This document shows positions 6,184 to 14,224 of a DNA stretch of 22,362 bases, piece after piece. A model generated the notes under the pieces. That model saw only the letters and a program-made list of their open reading frames with translations, did not search any database and was not told where the DNA came from. A program made the translations under genes and the position numbers. How positions within the stretch are numbered: the first letter of the stretch is position 1; each line of letters starts with the position of its first letter. Source of the DNA: Acidobacteriota bacterium (GTDB lineage: Bacteria; Acidobacteriota; Thermoanaerobaculia; Multivoradales; SZUA-115); NCBI GenBank assembly GCA_003231035.1, contig QIHU01000520.1:1-22362 (forward strand), written 5' to 3'.

Positions 6184-6201
6184 TGGCACCCCCGGGGTGG
6201 G

Positions 6202-7527
6202 CTAGCAGGAGAAGCCGGTGGTGGTGTCTTGGATGGGCTGGAACGGGCTCTCTTGCGGGTTTGTGTAGCGTTCCGTGTGGCCGGTGAGGGTGTCGAGGAC
6301 GGTAAGTTCTACCTCCACGTTGGTTAGCCCTCCGGCGAAGACCCAAAAGCGCTGGTTGAAGCCGCAACCATCGAGCACCTTGACCACCACTTCGACGTTG
6401 GCCGGGTTGAAGAACCAGAAGTAGCCGGTGTCGGTGGTCAGGGCTACTGGCTGCCCGTTGCCCTCTGCCCCCGTGGGAGTCTTAAAGGTGGCGCGGACTT
6501 CGAACCGCTGGTCATTGAGCCGCAGGGGCTCCGGTTCTCCAGCCGGTCCTGGGGGTGCTGGGCTGGTGCCGTCGAGGAGGAAGCGCCAGACGGGGCGAAA
6601 GAGCGGCTCGCCGTTCGCGTCCAGAGGTGTGTTCCTGTCCACCACCACACTGCCGTGTTCGCCGCCGGGCAGGGCCGGAAGCGCCGTGGTGAAGAGCTGG
6701 TGGCTGCCGTTGAAGGGTGGCGAAGCCGCGTCCACCGAAGTAGGCGGCCCGAAGGAGCCGAGCCCTTGCGCGGCCCAGGCCAGGAGCCGAGCATCCCAGC
6801 TGTCTTGACGATGGTTGAAGCCAAAGATTCGTTGCGGCGGTGTCTTCGAAGGGCCGGAGAGCCAGGGTGCGGTGAGCTGGAAGAGAACGTTGAAGTCGTT
6901 GGGAGCGCCGAAGGCCACAACTCGGTCCACCGAATGCACCTGCCCGAGGATCGCGGCGTGCGCTCCGCCCTGAGAATGGCCCGCTACCCGGATCGAGGAC
7001 CAAAGGGGTCTGCCGTCGCCATCTAGAAAGGCTTCCCACCCTTGGGCTGGTTTTTCTCGCGCCAGGTAGGCCAGGAGCTTCTCGAGTCGGTTTTCGATCG
7101 AGTTGGGGCGGTCGATCTCCACCAGTGGGCCGCGGTTAGTGCCGTCGACAATCTCCAGGCGAACTTGTTCGAAGCAGTCTAGGTTGACCTCGCGGCGGCA
7201 CAGTTGGCCCACCGTCCACCGGTTGGGGTAGCTCAGGTTGATGCCATGCAGGCCAAGGTCGGCGGCCTCTTCCATGACCAGCTGTTGGTTGGCCGGCTTG
7301 CCGAACGATCCGGGCAGAAAGACAAAGAGCTTGCCTTGGCGCAGGGAGGGCTGCGGGGCGTAGGCGTAGTGATCGTTGGGCCAGTCGTTGATCGCAGTGT
7401 CCGTGGTTCGCGGTGCGACGAGGGTGCGCTCCCAGCCAGTCTCCCCAGGGCTGGGTTGCGCCCCGCCAAGCAGAGCAAGGGCCAGTACTAGGGAAGCGCC
7501 CACGGCACGGGTGTGATGCGGAGTCAT
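6202..7527 (-). CDS. Secreted alpha/beta hydrolase (BPSS1187-like) with extra C-terminal domain
   Basis: A 441-aa exported protein. A signal peptide spans about residues 1-25 (AVGASLVLALALLGGAQP). The hydrolase domain runs to about 330. It includes LFVFLPGSFGKPANQQ near the oxyanion region, the conserved NSIENRLEKLLAYL helix, and the nucleophile elbow VAGHSQGG with Ser185. HQLFTT and GGEHGSV in the last part offer candidate catalytic histidines. Residues 337-441 form a separate beta-rich domain (LNDQRFEVRATF, TDTGYFWFFNPANVEVVVKV, FWVFAGGLTNVE) that I know from many Acidobacteria-type secreted proteins, usually at the C-terminus. The substrate is unknown; a lipase or esterase role is likely. 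Start ATG 7527 follows AGAGGA and begins the signal peptide; a longer frame upstream has neither. It is divergent from the VWA gene across about 217 bp. Confidence 0.85.
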   Translation of the reverse strand: MTPHHTRAVGASLVLALALLGGAQPSPGETGWERTLVAPRTTDTAINDWPNDHYAYAPQPSLRQGKLFVFLPGSFGKPANQQLVMEEAADLGLHGINLSYPNRWTVGQLCRREVNLDCFEQVRLEIVDGTNRGPLVEIDRPNSIENRLEKLLAYLAREKPAQGWEAFLDGDGRPLWSSIRVAGHSQGGAHAAILGQVHSVDRVVAFGAPNDFNVLFQLTAPWLSGPSKTPPQRIFGFNHRQDSWDARLLAWAAQGLGSFGPPTSVDAASPPFNGSHQLFTTALPALPGGEHGSVVVDRNTPLDANGEPLFRPVWRFLLDGTSPAPPGPAGEPEPLRLNDQRFEVRATFKTPTGAEGNGQPVALTTDTGYFWFFNPANVEVVVKVLDGCGFNQRFWVFAGGLTNVEVELTVLDTLTGHTERYTNPQESPFQPIQDTTTGFSC

Positions 7528-7722
7528 GGCAAGTCCTCTCATCGATGATTTCATCAGGATGCGGGGCTGGGCTGCCCCGCTTCCATTCTGTAACCCGCGA
7601 CGCGCTCGAATCTTGCTGGGAAGAAAAGGGAGGATCTGGCACAGCGTTTGCGTCACTTCGGATGGCCGAGACTTGTCTCTTCGACACACGCAGTGCGCTG
7701 CTCGCTGTGGGGTGGGTTACCG

Positions 7723-7728
7723 TATACT
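7723..7728 (+). promoter_or_regulatory. Candidate -10 box TATACT before the VWA gene
   Basis: TATACT (5 of 6) lies 17 nt upstream of ATG 7745, in the divergent intergenic region. No clear -35 box is seen. The strong ribosome site GGGAGGA (7733-7739) lies between it and the gene. Confidence 0.35.
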
Positions 7729-7744
7729 CGGCGGGAGGAACTTC

Positions 7745-9484
7745 ATGATGAAAACTAGTCAAAAATTCGTTGCGTTCTGGCTCACCGGATGTGCGCTGTT
7801 GATCACTTTGGCCTCGGTGGCTGCCCAGGGCGCGCAAGACAAGGCTGAGGAAGCCCCGGCCCTGTTTGTCGACGTCTTGAATGTCAGCGTCGTGGATCTG
7901 GATGTCTACGTCACCGACAAGAAGGGCAATCCGATCCTAGGCCTCACCAAAGATGACTTCGAGATCTTCGAGAACCGCCGCGAGATGCCGATCACCAACT
8001 TCTACCCGGTGGTGGGGGGCAGCGTGGTCGCCCGAGACCAGACGCCGCCGGTGGTCGTACAGGCGGAAGAGGATCAGGAAGAAAGCGCTGCCGGCGGCGC
8101 GGCTCCAGCGATCGAGCGGCGGAACGAGCCGCCGCCGTTGCCCGCTAAGCAGCGCTTGAGCCTGGTGGTCTATATCGACAACTTCAACATTCGGCCTTTC
8201 AAACGTAACAAGGTGATGCGCGACCTGCGGATCTTTTTGCGCACCCATGTCACCAAGGACGACCGCGTAGCCTTGGTGACCTACGATCGCTCACTCCACC
8301 TGCGCCAGCCCTTTACCTCCAATCCGGCGGTGATTTCGCGTGCTTTGCAAGAGTTGGAGACGGTCAGCGGTCACGCCGTTCACCGAGTTTCCGAACGTCG
8401 CGATGCGTTGGAGCAGATCGAAGACGCGACGACCGAGCAAGAAGGGCTCTCCTTCGCCCGCATCTACGCGGGATCGATCTACAACGACGTGACCTTCACC
8501 ATCTCGGCATTGCGCGAGTATGTCGATGGGCTTGCCGGGGTACCCGGGCGCAAGATGATCCTCTACGTTTCCGAGGGGCTGGCGATGCGCGCCGGGGAGG
8601 ATCTTTTCTACGCGGTGCAGGAGAAGTTCAAAACAACTTACGGTTTGACCCAGATCTACGACTTCGACTCCTCCAGCAAGTTTCAGGCGTTGGCGGCGGC
8701 GGCGAACGCGAACCGGGTGAGTTTCTACACCATCGATGCCGGCGGTTTGCGAGTTTACGGGGCGGATGTTTCAGATAGAACGCCCAGGCAAGGTATCCAG
8801 GTGGATCAGATTCACACCTCGAACATCCAAAGCCCGTTGCTGTATATCGCGGAGCGGACCGGCGGCAAGGCGATCATCAACACCAACAGTGTGCTGAAGC
8901 CCTTGGCGAAGGTCGCCCAAGACTTCCGCACCTACTACTCGGTCGGCTACACCCCGGCCCACTACGGCGATGGTCGGTACTACCGGATCGAAGTCAAAGT
9001 GAAGGGCCGCAAGGGCTTGCGGGTCCGCCATCGCGACGGCTATCGCGACAAGACGCCGATGGTCCGCGCCGAGGATGGGGTGCGTTCGGGCTTGATCCAT
9101 AAGATTGACGACAACCCGATCGGCATCGGTCTCGAATTTGGCCGCGGAACTCCGGCGAAGAGGGGCCATTTCACCATGCCTCTGGCGATCAGTATTCCGC
9201 TGAGTCAGATCGTCTTGATACCGAACGCGGGAAGCCATGAAGCTCGCCTGCAAGTTTTTGTCGCCGTGCAAGATGAGGAGGGCGGGACTTCGGAGGTGCG
9301 CAACGCCGAGCTGCCCATTTCGATTCCAGATCCGCAGATCGAGGAGGCCCGAGGCCAGAGTTACCTCTACAAGCTGGATCTCCTGATGCGTCCGGGAGTG
9401 CATCGTGTCGCCATCGGGGTGCGCGATCAGGTGGGAGCTGAGTTCTCCTTGATTACCAAAACGGTGCAGGTGGGAGGGCGGTGA
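7745..9484 (+). CDS. Secreted VWA-domain protein, Acidobacteria type (TIGR03436-like)
   Basis: A 579-aa exported protein. The signal peptide is about residues 1-34 (FVAFWLTGCALLITLASVAA). An N-terminal Ig-like segment follows (VVDLDVYVTDKKGNPILGLT then KDDFEIFENR, about 40-90), the usual head of this family. A linker rich in Glu, Ala and Pro leads into a von Willebrand A domain (about 137-400). The metal site is not the canonical DxSxS: the first strand reads VVYIDNFNIRP, with Asp145, Asn146 and Asn148, as is common in this family. DRVALVTYDRSL, ISALREYVDGLAGVPGRKMI and YYSVGYTP are further family landmarks. Residues 430-579 form a beta-rich tail. Function is unknown; a cell-surface binding or adhesion role is a guess. 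The ribosome site GGAGG stands 6 nt before ATG 7745; ATG 7748 is possible. The next gene overlaps its stop. Confidence 0.88.
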   Translation: MMKTSQKFVAFWLTGCALLITLASVAAQGAQDKAEEAPALFVDVLNVSVVDLDVYVTDKKGNPILGLTKDDFEIFENRREMPITNFYPVVGGSVVARDQTPPVVVQAEEDQEESAAGGAAPAIERRNEPPPLPAKQRLSLVVYIDNFNIRPFKRNKVMRDLRIFLRTHVTKDDRVALVTYDRSLHLRQPFTSNPAVISRALQELETVSGHAVHRVSERRDALEQIEDATTEQEGLSFARIYAGSIYNDVTFTISALREYVDGLAGVPGRKMILYVSEGLAMRAGEDLFYAVQEKFKTTYGLTQIYDFDSSSKFQALAAAANANRVSFYTIDAGGLRVYGADVSDRTPRQGIQVDQIHTSNIQSPLLYIAERTGGKAIINTNSVLKPLAKVAQDFRTYYSVGYTPAHYGDGRYYRIEVKVKGRKGLRVRHRDGYRDKTPMVRAEDGVRSGLIHKIDDNPIGIGLEFGRGTPAKRGHFTMPLAISIPLSQIVLIPNAGSHEARLQVFVAVQDEEGGTSEVRNAELPISIPDPQIEEARGQSYLYKLDLLMRPGVHRVAIGVRDQVGAEFSLITKTVQVGGR

Positions 9485-9933
9485 GCGGCTCGCCTGGCAC
9501 CGGCCGTGGCGGCGAGTGGATTTACCTGTCTCGGGAACTCCTCGGTGACCTGCTCGAGGTCTTGGATGCGGAGATTGCAGCCGCCCGCGACGATCTCCGC
9601 GTCAGCGGTCGATTTGCCGGTAGGGCGCTGACCTTTTTCGGTGCCGCGGCCTCGATCTTGATCTGGCTGCCGGCCATTCTGGGCTACGTGATGATCCGCG
9701 TCTTGGCCCAGTGGTTGCCCGATTGGGGAGCGGGATTGATCGTCTTTGCAGTCTTCTTGGTGCTCGTCGTAGTGCTGGGGGCACTGGGATGGAACAAGAC
9801 GAAGCGAATCGAGAATCCGGTCGACACGGTGACGCGTCGTACGCGGGACCACTTAGCTTGGTGGCGTAGTGAAGTCTCGCTGCGCCCGGGGCCGGCGGAT
9901 GCCGCGGAGGAGGCAGAGAGAGGTGCGGGATGA
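9481..9933 (+). CDS. Holin-like DUF1469 (phage holin superfamily 3-6) membrane protein
   Basis: A 150-aa inner-membrane protein. The N-terminal amphipathic part (LSRELLGDLLEVLDAEIAAA) is followed by two membrane segments, roughly 45-72 (ALTFFGAAASILIWLPAILGY) and 82-105 (GAGLIVFAVFLVLVVVLGAL), and a charged C-terminal tail. That layout matches DUF1469 proteins, which share only a fold-level likeness with phage holins and are common chromosomal genes. They are often found beside a small DUF3618-type protein, as here. GTG 9481 overlaps the VWA stop codon (GTGA), so translation is coupled. A role in envelope or membrane-stress physiology is plausible, but nothing in the sequence proves it. Nothing here suggests a prophage. 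Confidence 0.75.
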   Translation: MSGSPGTGRGGEWIYLSRELLGDLLEVLDAEIAAARDDLRVSGRFAGRALTFFGAAASILIWLPAILGYVMIRVLAQWLPDWGAGLIVFAVFLVLVVVLGALGWNKTKRIENPVDTVTRRTRDHLAWWRSEVSLRPGPADAAEEAERGAG

Positions 9934-10208
9934 GCAAGGACGAAGCTAGCTCGAACGTGACGGCCGAACCCAAAGGCCAATCCAGTGCCGAGACGCGGCT
10001 GGCCGAGAGTCGCCGACGCTTACAGAGTCGCCTTGGAGACATCGGCACGGCGGTGGACCGCGAGGTGGAAACGGCGCAAGCGGTGCGCGATGGTTTCGTG
10101 GCCATCCTGGGCGTCGCCGGCCTTCTACTCACCGCGCGCCAAGTATCCAAGGCGGTGGGTCGTAAGCGCAAAAAGAAGCGTGCCAAAAAGAAGAAAGAGA
10201 AGGGCTAG
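9930..10208 (+). CDS. Small membrane protein with basic lysine/arginine tail
   Basis: A 92-aa protein. Residues 1-50 are charged and helical (ETRLAESRRRLQSRLGDIG), then one hydrophobic segment at about 54-68 (GFVAILGVAGLLLTA), then a very basic tail rich in Lys-Lys-Arg to the end. The layout resembles DUF3618/YqjK-type partners of DUF1469 proteins, without a clear family signature. ATG 9930 overlaps the upstream stop (ATGA), so it is the third gene of the coupled unit. Its stop TAG (10206-10208) interlocks with the stop of the converging gene through a shared CTAG. The basic tail could contact nucleic acid or lipid head groups; this is conjecture. Confidence 0.7.
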   Translation: MSKDEASSNVTAEPKGQSSAETRLAESRRRLQSRLGDIGTAVDREVETAQAVRDGFVAILGVAGLLLTARQVSKAVGRKRKKKRAKKKKEKG

Positions 10209-10393
10209 TCCGAAACCTGGCGCTTGAAAACCATGGCGATGTTGTCGGTGGCGCCGGTCTTGAAGTTGACCGAGGTGATGGAGACGAGCTCCCACCCTTC
10301 CGTGCCCAGGTCGTTGAGCCGGGGGGCGGAATTGGGGTCGAGCCGGTAGTTCTCACTGCGCACGTTGATGATCTTGTATTCCCACTGTGGCAT
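10205..10393 (-). CDS. DUF4177-type small protein
   Basis: A 62-aa protein reading MPQWEYKIINV ... LNDLGTEGWELVSITSVNFK ... NIAMVFKRQV. The WEYK opening, the LG-EGWELV core and the final FKR strand are the hallmark of DUF4177, a very small beta-alpha-beta protein of unknown role. ATG 10393 is chosen because AGGAG lies about 9 nt upstream on the minus strand and because the family begins with this motif; the open frame extends further upstream without any such features. It faces the preceding operon tail to tail. Its own promoter should lie in 10394-10467, shared with the divergent glycosyltransferase gene. Confidence 0.8.
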   Translation of the reverse strand: MPQWEYKIINVRSENYRLDPNSAPRLNDLGTEGWELVSITSVNFKTGATDNIAMVFKRQVSD

Positions 10394-10467
10394 GGCTGTT
10401 TCTCCTCGGGGCTGTCGGGGGTGGGCTGAGGCCTCTCGCACCATCTTACCCGGTAGACTTAGTGGTC

Positions 10468-11190
10468 ATGAGTAGCTCCTGTTTGATTCTCTTCACCAAG
10501 CCGGCTCGCCCAGGGCAGGTGAAAACCCGCTTGATCGGCGAGCTGACGGCCCAGCAGACGGCGCTCTTGCACGCCGCTTTCATCGGCGACGTGGTGGAGA
10601 GGCTGCGCCAGGGCTCCTTTGAGTTGCGCCTAGCTTGGGCTCTGGAGGCGGGAGAAAGCGAGCCGCCGCTGGCCGAGCCGCCCTTGGCGGAGCTACCGCT
10701 CGCCGGTCTCTCTCACCTGCGGCAGGAAGGGGCGACCTTGGGGGACCGTCTGTATGCGGCCCTGGCTCTGGCGGCGCGGAGTTTCTCCAAAGTGGCGGCG
10801 GTCGGTAGCGATCACCCGACCCTCTCGCTAGCGCGGGTTGAGGAGGCATTCGCCGTCTTGGAGCGGTCCGATGTGGTGCTGGGGCCGGCGGTGGACGGCG
10901 GCTACTATCTGATCGGCGTCCGCGGCCGAGCGCTGTCGCCGCGCCTTTTCGCGGAGGTGCCGTGGAGCACGGACCGAGTCTTGTCGACGACCCTGGAGCG
11001 TTGCGATCAGCTGGGTTTGGAGGCGCGGCTATTGCCACCGGGCCGCGATGTCGATACTCCCGAGGATCTCGAACCTTTGGTACAGTCTCTGCGCTCAGAC
11101 CAGATTTCGTGTCCGCGCACGGCTGCCTTGCTCGCGGGATGGGGCCTGCTGGGGGCGACTCCCAGCCAGCCGAGAGCGGTGCCGGGTTGA
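10468..11190 (+). CDS. TIGR04282/DUF2064 family glycosyltransferase
   Basis: A 240-aa cytoplasmic protein with a GT-A-like nucleotide-binding fold. Landmarks are the start LILFTKPARPGQVKTRL (about 5-21), GATLGDRLYAAL, the metal and nucleotide site VGSDHPTL (about 110-117) and DVVLGPAVDGGYYLIGVR (about 134-151), then PWSTDRVL and RDVDTPEDL near the end. Members have been named arsenosugar-biosynthesis glycosyltransferases, but most are uncharacterised and no arsenic genes are seen here. Residues 65-81 are an insertion of repeated E-P-P-L-A units. The chosen ATG 10468 has no clear ribosome site; a GTG at 10462 is an alternative. Its stop overlaps the TTG start proposed for nnr, so the two are probably cotranscribed. 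Confidence 0.85.
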   Translation: MSSSCLILFTKPARPGQVKTRLIGELTAQQTALLHAAFIGDVVERLRQGSFELRLAWALEAGESEPPLAEPPLAELPLAGLSHLRQEGATLGDRLYAALALAARSFSKVAAVGSDHPTLSLARVEEAFAVLERSDVVLGPAVDGGYYLIGVRGRALSPRLFAEVPWSTDRVLSTTLERCDQLGLEARLLPPGRDVDTPEDLEPLVQSLRSDQISCPRTAALLAGWGLLGATPSQPRAVPG

Positions 11191-12755
11191 GGATTCTCGA
11201 CGCGGAGCAGATGCGGCAGGTCGATCGCGCGGCGATCGAGGAGTTGGGGGTGCCGTCGGTGGTGCTCATGGAAAACGCCGCGCTGGGCGTCGTCGATGCG
11301 ATCGGGGAGTGCTACCCCGAGGTGCGGTCGGTGGCCCTATTCTGCGGTGCTGGAAACAACGGCGGCGACGGCCTGGCCGTGGCTCGTCACTTGGCGGTAC
11401 GCGGTTACACCGCGCACATTTTTCTATTTCGGCGCCCCGGACGCGAACTGACTGGCGATGCCGCGATCCAACTGGAAATCTGTAGGCGGATGCAGTTGCC
11501 CCTGTGGGAAGTCTCGATCGAAGACAGCGACTTGACCTCCCTGATCGAGGCCGCCCGGGGCAGCGATCTTCTGGTGGACGCCCTCTTTGGCACCGGTTTG
11601 AGCCGCCCGTTGGAAGGCTTCTGGGCGGATCTGGTGAAGTCGATCAACCGTTTGACCGTTCCCCTTCTAGCGGTCGACCTTCCCAGCGGACTGATCGCCG
11701 GTTGCGAGGAGATCCCGGGTCCCTGCTTGTGGGCCGGGCGCACGGTGACTTTTGCGACGCCCAAGGTGGCGCAGATCTTCCCGCCCGCTCGCGATGCGGT
11801 GGGTGAGCTGGTGATCGCCGACCTAGGAGTGCCGGCTGAGCTGGCGGAGTCGGTCGGCGGTGCGCGGATGAGCTTGCTGAGCGAGGCTGAGATCGCCGCC
11901 CTTCTGCCACCGCCGCGTCGCCCGCGATCTCACAAGGGGAGCCATGGTCACGTATTGGTGGTTGCGGGAGGTCCCGGGGGAGGTGGGGCGGCGGTTCTCA
12001 CCGCCGCCGCGGCGGGGCGTTGCGGTGCCGGCTTGGTGACCGTGGCGACGGCGGAGAGTGTCGCTACAGGGGTGGACGCCGCCGCTCTCGAAGCGATGGT
12101 GGTCGCCCTGCCGGAGGGCGAGCGCGGCCTGCTAAGCGCCGCCGCACGTCCCCTCGTTGCACAGCTGAGTGTTGGCAAGTCGGTGTTGGCCCTCGGTCCT
12201 GGCTTAGGAGGCGGTGAGGAAATCGCCGCCCTGCTGCGCGCCCTGGTCGCCGACTCGACCCTGCCACTGGTCCTCGATGCCGACGGCTTGAACGCCTTCG
12301 CCGGCCGCCTCGGCGAGCTGGCGGCGCGAACTACACTGGCGGCACCGACCATCTTGACCCCCCACCCCGGCGAGATGGCTCGCTTGCTGGGAATCACCTC
12401 CGAGGAGGTCCAGCGCGATCGTCCCGCCGCCGCCCGGCAGGCGGCGGCGGAGAGTGGCGCCATCGTGGTGCTCAAGGGCCATCTCACCCTGATCGCGGTC
12501 CCCTCCGGGGAACTGTGGGTCAACCCGACGGGCAATCCCGGCCTGGCCACGGGTGGCACCGGGGACCTCTTAACCGGTATGATCGCCGCTCTCGCGGCCC
12601 AGGCCGTGGAGGCCCGTGCCGCGGCTTGTGCCGGGGTTTTCCTCCATGGGTTGGCCGGAGATCTCTCGGCTGAGCGCCAGGGCGAGGTTGCGGTGCTCGC
12701 CAGCGATGTACTCACGGATTTGTCCAGGGCCTGGCGCCAAGTCCAGCGCCATTAG
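11187..12755 (+). CDS. nnr: Bifunctional NAD(P)H-hydrate epimerase / ADP-dependent NAD(P)H-hydrate dehydratase
   Basis: A 522-aa metabolite-repair enzyme that rescues hydrated NADH and NADPH. The N-terminal YjeF_N epimerase domain (about 1-215) opens ILDAEQMRQVDRAAIEELG and holds GNNGGDG at 56-62 and VDALFGTGLSRPL. The C-terminal kinase-like dehydratase domain (about 230-522) holds SHKGSHGHVLVVAG, LVLDADGLNAFA, ILTPHPGEMARLL and NPGLATGGTGDLLTG, with Asp460 as the likely catalytic base. Both domains are complete and the length matches E. coli Nnr. The TTG at 11187 is preferred because it forms a 4-nt overlap with the upstream stop and gives the usual N-terminus; ATG 11139 in frame would add 16 residues inside the upstream gene. 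Followed by tsaE, a very common pairing. Confidence 0.93.
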   Translation: MRILDAEQMRQVDRAAIEELGVPSVVLMENAALGVVDAIGECYPEVRSVALFCGAGNNGGDGLAVARHLAVRGYTAHIFLFRRPGRELTGDAAIQLEICRRMQLPLWEVSIEDSDLTSLIEAARGSDLLVDALFGTGLSRPLEGFWADLVKSINRLTVPLLAVDLPSGLIAGCEEIPGPCLWAGRTVTFATPKVAQIFPPARDAVGELVIADLGVPAELAESVGGARMSLLSEAEIAALLPPPRRPRSHKGSHGHVLVVAGGPGGGGAAVLTAAAAGRCGAGLVTVATAESVATGVDAAALEAMVVALPEGERGLLSAAARPLVAQLSVGKSVLALGPGLGGGEEIAALLRALVADSTLPLVLDADGLNAFAGRLGELAARTTLAAPTILTPHPGEMARLLGITSEEVQRDRPAAARQAAAESGAIVVLKGHLTLIAVPSGELWVNPTGNPGLATGGTGDLLTGMIAALAAQAVEARAAACAGVFLHGLAGDLSAERQGEVAVLASDVLTDLSRAWRQVQRH

Positions 12756-13281
12756 CATTCGGGTAGCATTCAGGCCGCCGCGGGGCGCTGCCCGATGGCA
12801 ACCCAGGGCTTCGAACTCGACCACGAGGTGCGCTCCTACGTCTACAACGCCCCACATCCACCACAGCCACAGCGAAGAAGAGACCCGACGCTACGGCGAA
12901 GAGCTGGCCGCACGCTTGCGGCCGGACGGTGTCCTGCTGCTCGACGGTGATTTGGGCAGTGGCAAGACGGTCCTGGCTCAGGGGATTGCAACCGGTCTCG
13001 GGATCGATCGTAGTGAAGTTCAGTCGCCGACCTTCACCGTGGTGCGCGAGCACAGCGGTCCGGGTGGCCGGTTGATTCACGCCGACCTCTATCGTCTCGC
13101 GGCGGAGGAGGTCGACTCGATCGGGCTCGACGAGTTGCTGGCGGGACCGGGAGTCAAGGTGGTCGAATGGGCCGACCGGTTGCCCTTTGAACTTCCGGGG
13201 GCCTTGCGCTTGAGGCTGACGCGGTTGGCCGAGGGGCAGCGTGAGATCCGGCGGATGGCGACAACGAATTCATTACCCTAG
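12706..13281 (+). CDS. tsaE: tRNA threonylcarbamoyladenosine biosynthesis ATPase TsaE
   Basis: TsaE is the ATPase of the TsaBDE complex that makes t6A37 in tRNA. The conserved domain starts near 12856 with SHSEEETRRYGEELAARL, then the P-loop LDGDLGSGKTVLAQGIATGL, the SPTFTVV switch, LIHADLYRL, and VKVVEWADRL before the C-terminal strands. The start is a problem. Between the domain and 12709 there is no ATG, GTG or TTG in frame. The nearest, ATG 12706, lies inside nnr and would add about 50 residues of unlikely composition. An ACG at 12838 preceded by GAGGTG is a non-standard option. Alternatively ATG 12794 in another frame would join the domain if one base were missing from the C run at 12850-12853. 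The coordinates given are those of the open frame from ATG 12706. Confidence 0.85.
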   Translation: MYSRICPGPGAKSSAISIRVAFRPPRGAARWQPRASNSTTRCAPTSTTPHIHHSHSEEETRRYGEELAARLRPDGVLLLDGDLGSGKTVLAQGIATGLGIDRSEVQSPTFTVVREHSGPGGRLIHADLYRLAAEEVDSIGLDELLAGPGVKVVEWADRLPFELPGALRLRLTRLAEGQREIRRMATTNSLP

Positions 13282-13362
13282 ACTCGACGACCGCGGTCGT
13301 CGGCCTTGCAACATTCTGTACCGCGCTCGCGAAGCGCATTGAACACGAGAGGATCAGTTCTG

Positions 13363-14220
13363 ATGAGTATCGATAAGGTCGGAGTATTGGGCTGTGGATT
13401 GATGGGCTCGGGAATCGCCGAGATCGCGGCCAAGGCTGGGTTGACTACCTTGGTACGCGAGATCAATGACGAGCTGCTGGGCAAGGGAATGGCCCGGATC
13501 GAGCGCTCACTGGGTAGGGCGGTCGACCGCGGCAAGCTCTCGGCTGAGGAGCGCGACGCCACCCTGGGACGCATTACCGGCACCACCGATCTCGGCGATC
13601 TGGCCGACTGCGACCTGGTGGCCGAGGCGATCGTCGAGAATCTGGACATCAAACGGGCGACCTTCGCCGAACTCGACAAGACGGTGAAGGAAGGGGCGAT
13701 TTTCACCAGCAACACCTCCTCGTTGACCATCACTCAGCTGGCGATGGCCACCTCGCGGCCCGAACGGGTGCTGGGCCTGCATTTCTTCAACCCGGTGCCG
13801 GTGATGAAGTTGGTCGAAGTGGTGCGGACCCTGATGACCGCCGATGAGGCCTTCGACAGCGTCGCCACGCTGATGCGCAAGGTGGGCAAGGAACCGGTCG
13901 CCTGTCGGGACAACTCCGGCTTCATCGTCAACCGGCTGTTGGTTCCCTACCTGCTCGACGCCATCCGCGCCTACGAGGAGGGGGTGGGCTCGATCGAGGA
14001 TATCGACAAGGGGATGCAGTTGGGTTGCGGCTATCCCATGGGGCCGTTCACCCTGCTCGATTTCGTTGGCCTCGACACCACCTACTACATCGCCAACATC
14101 ATGTTCGAGGAGTACCGCGAAAAGCGCTTCGCGCCGCCGCCGCTGCTCAAGCAAATGGTGCAGGCCGGAAGGCTGGGGCGCAAGAGCGGTCACGGCTTCT
14201 ACGAGCACAAGAGGAGATAG
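13363..14220 (+). CDS. 3-hydroxyacyl-CoA (3-hydroxybutyryl-CoA) dehydrogenase
   Basis: A 285-aa NAD(P)-dependent enzyme interconverting (S)-3-hydroxyacyl-CoA and 3-oxoacyl-CoA, used in fatty-acid or butyrate-type metabolism. The Rossmann domain begins VGVLGCGLMGSGIAEIA (about 6-22). NTSSLTI (about 117) and GLHFFNPVPVMKLVEVV supply the catalytic Ser, His140 and Glu152, and DNSGFIVNRLLVPY (about 186-199) holds the conserved Asn. The C-terminal dimerisation domain ends LGRKSGHGFYEHKRR, the usual end of the short single-domain form (family length about 280-290). Start ATG 13363 follows GAGAGGA. It stands alone among tRNA and rRNA genes without thiolase or crotonase neighbours. A hairpin with imperfect stem follows the stop. 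Confidence 0.93.
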   Translation: MSIDKVGVLGCGLMGSGIAEIAAKAGLTTLVREINDELLGKGMARIERSLGRAVDRGKLSAEERDATLGRITGTTDLGDLADCDLVAEAIVENLDIKRATFAELDKTVKEGAIFTSNTSSLTITQLAMATSRPERVLGLHFFNPVPVMKLVEVVRTLMTADEAFDSVATLMRKVGKEPVACRDNSGFIVNRLLVPYLLDAIRAYEEGVGSIEDIDKGMQLGCGYPMGPFTLLDFVGLDTTYYIANIMFEEYREKRFAPPPLLKQMVQAGRLGRKSGHGFYEHKRR

Positions 14221-14224
14221 GACC

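Noticed and set aside
9481..9933. Holin-like gene as a sign of prophage
   Set aside because: DUF1469 proteins are common chromosomal genes, and no other phage gene is in the window.
10660..10710. Repeated Glu-Pro-Pro-Leu-Ala units in the glycosyltransferase, considered as a functional repeat domain
   Set aside because: Only three to four short imperfect copies between known secondary-structure elements; more likely a flexible loop insertion.
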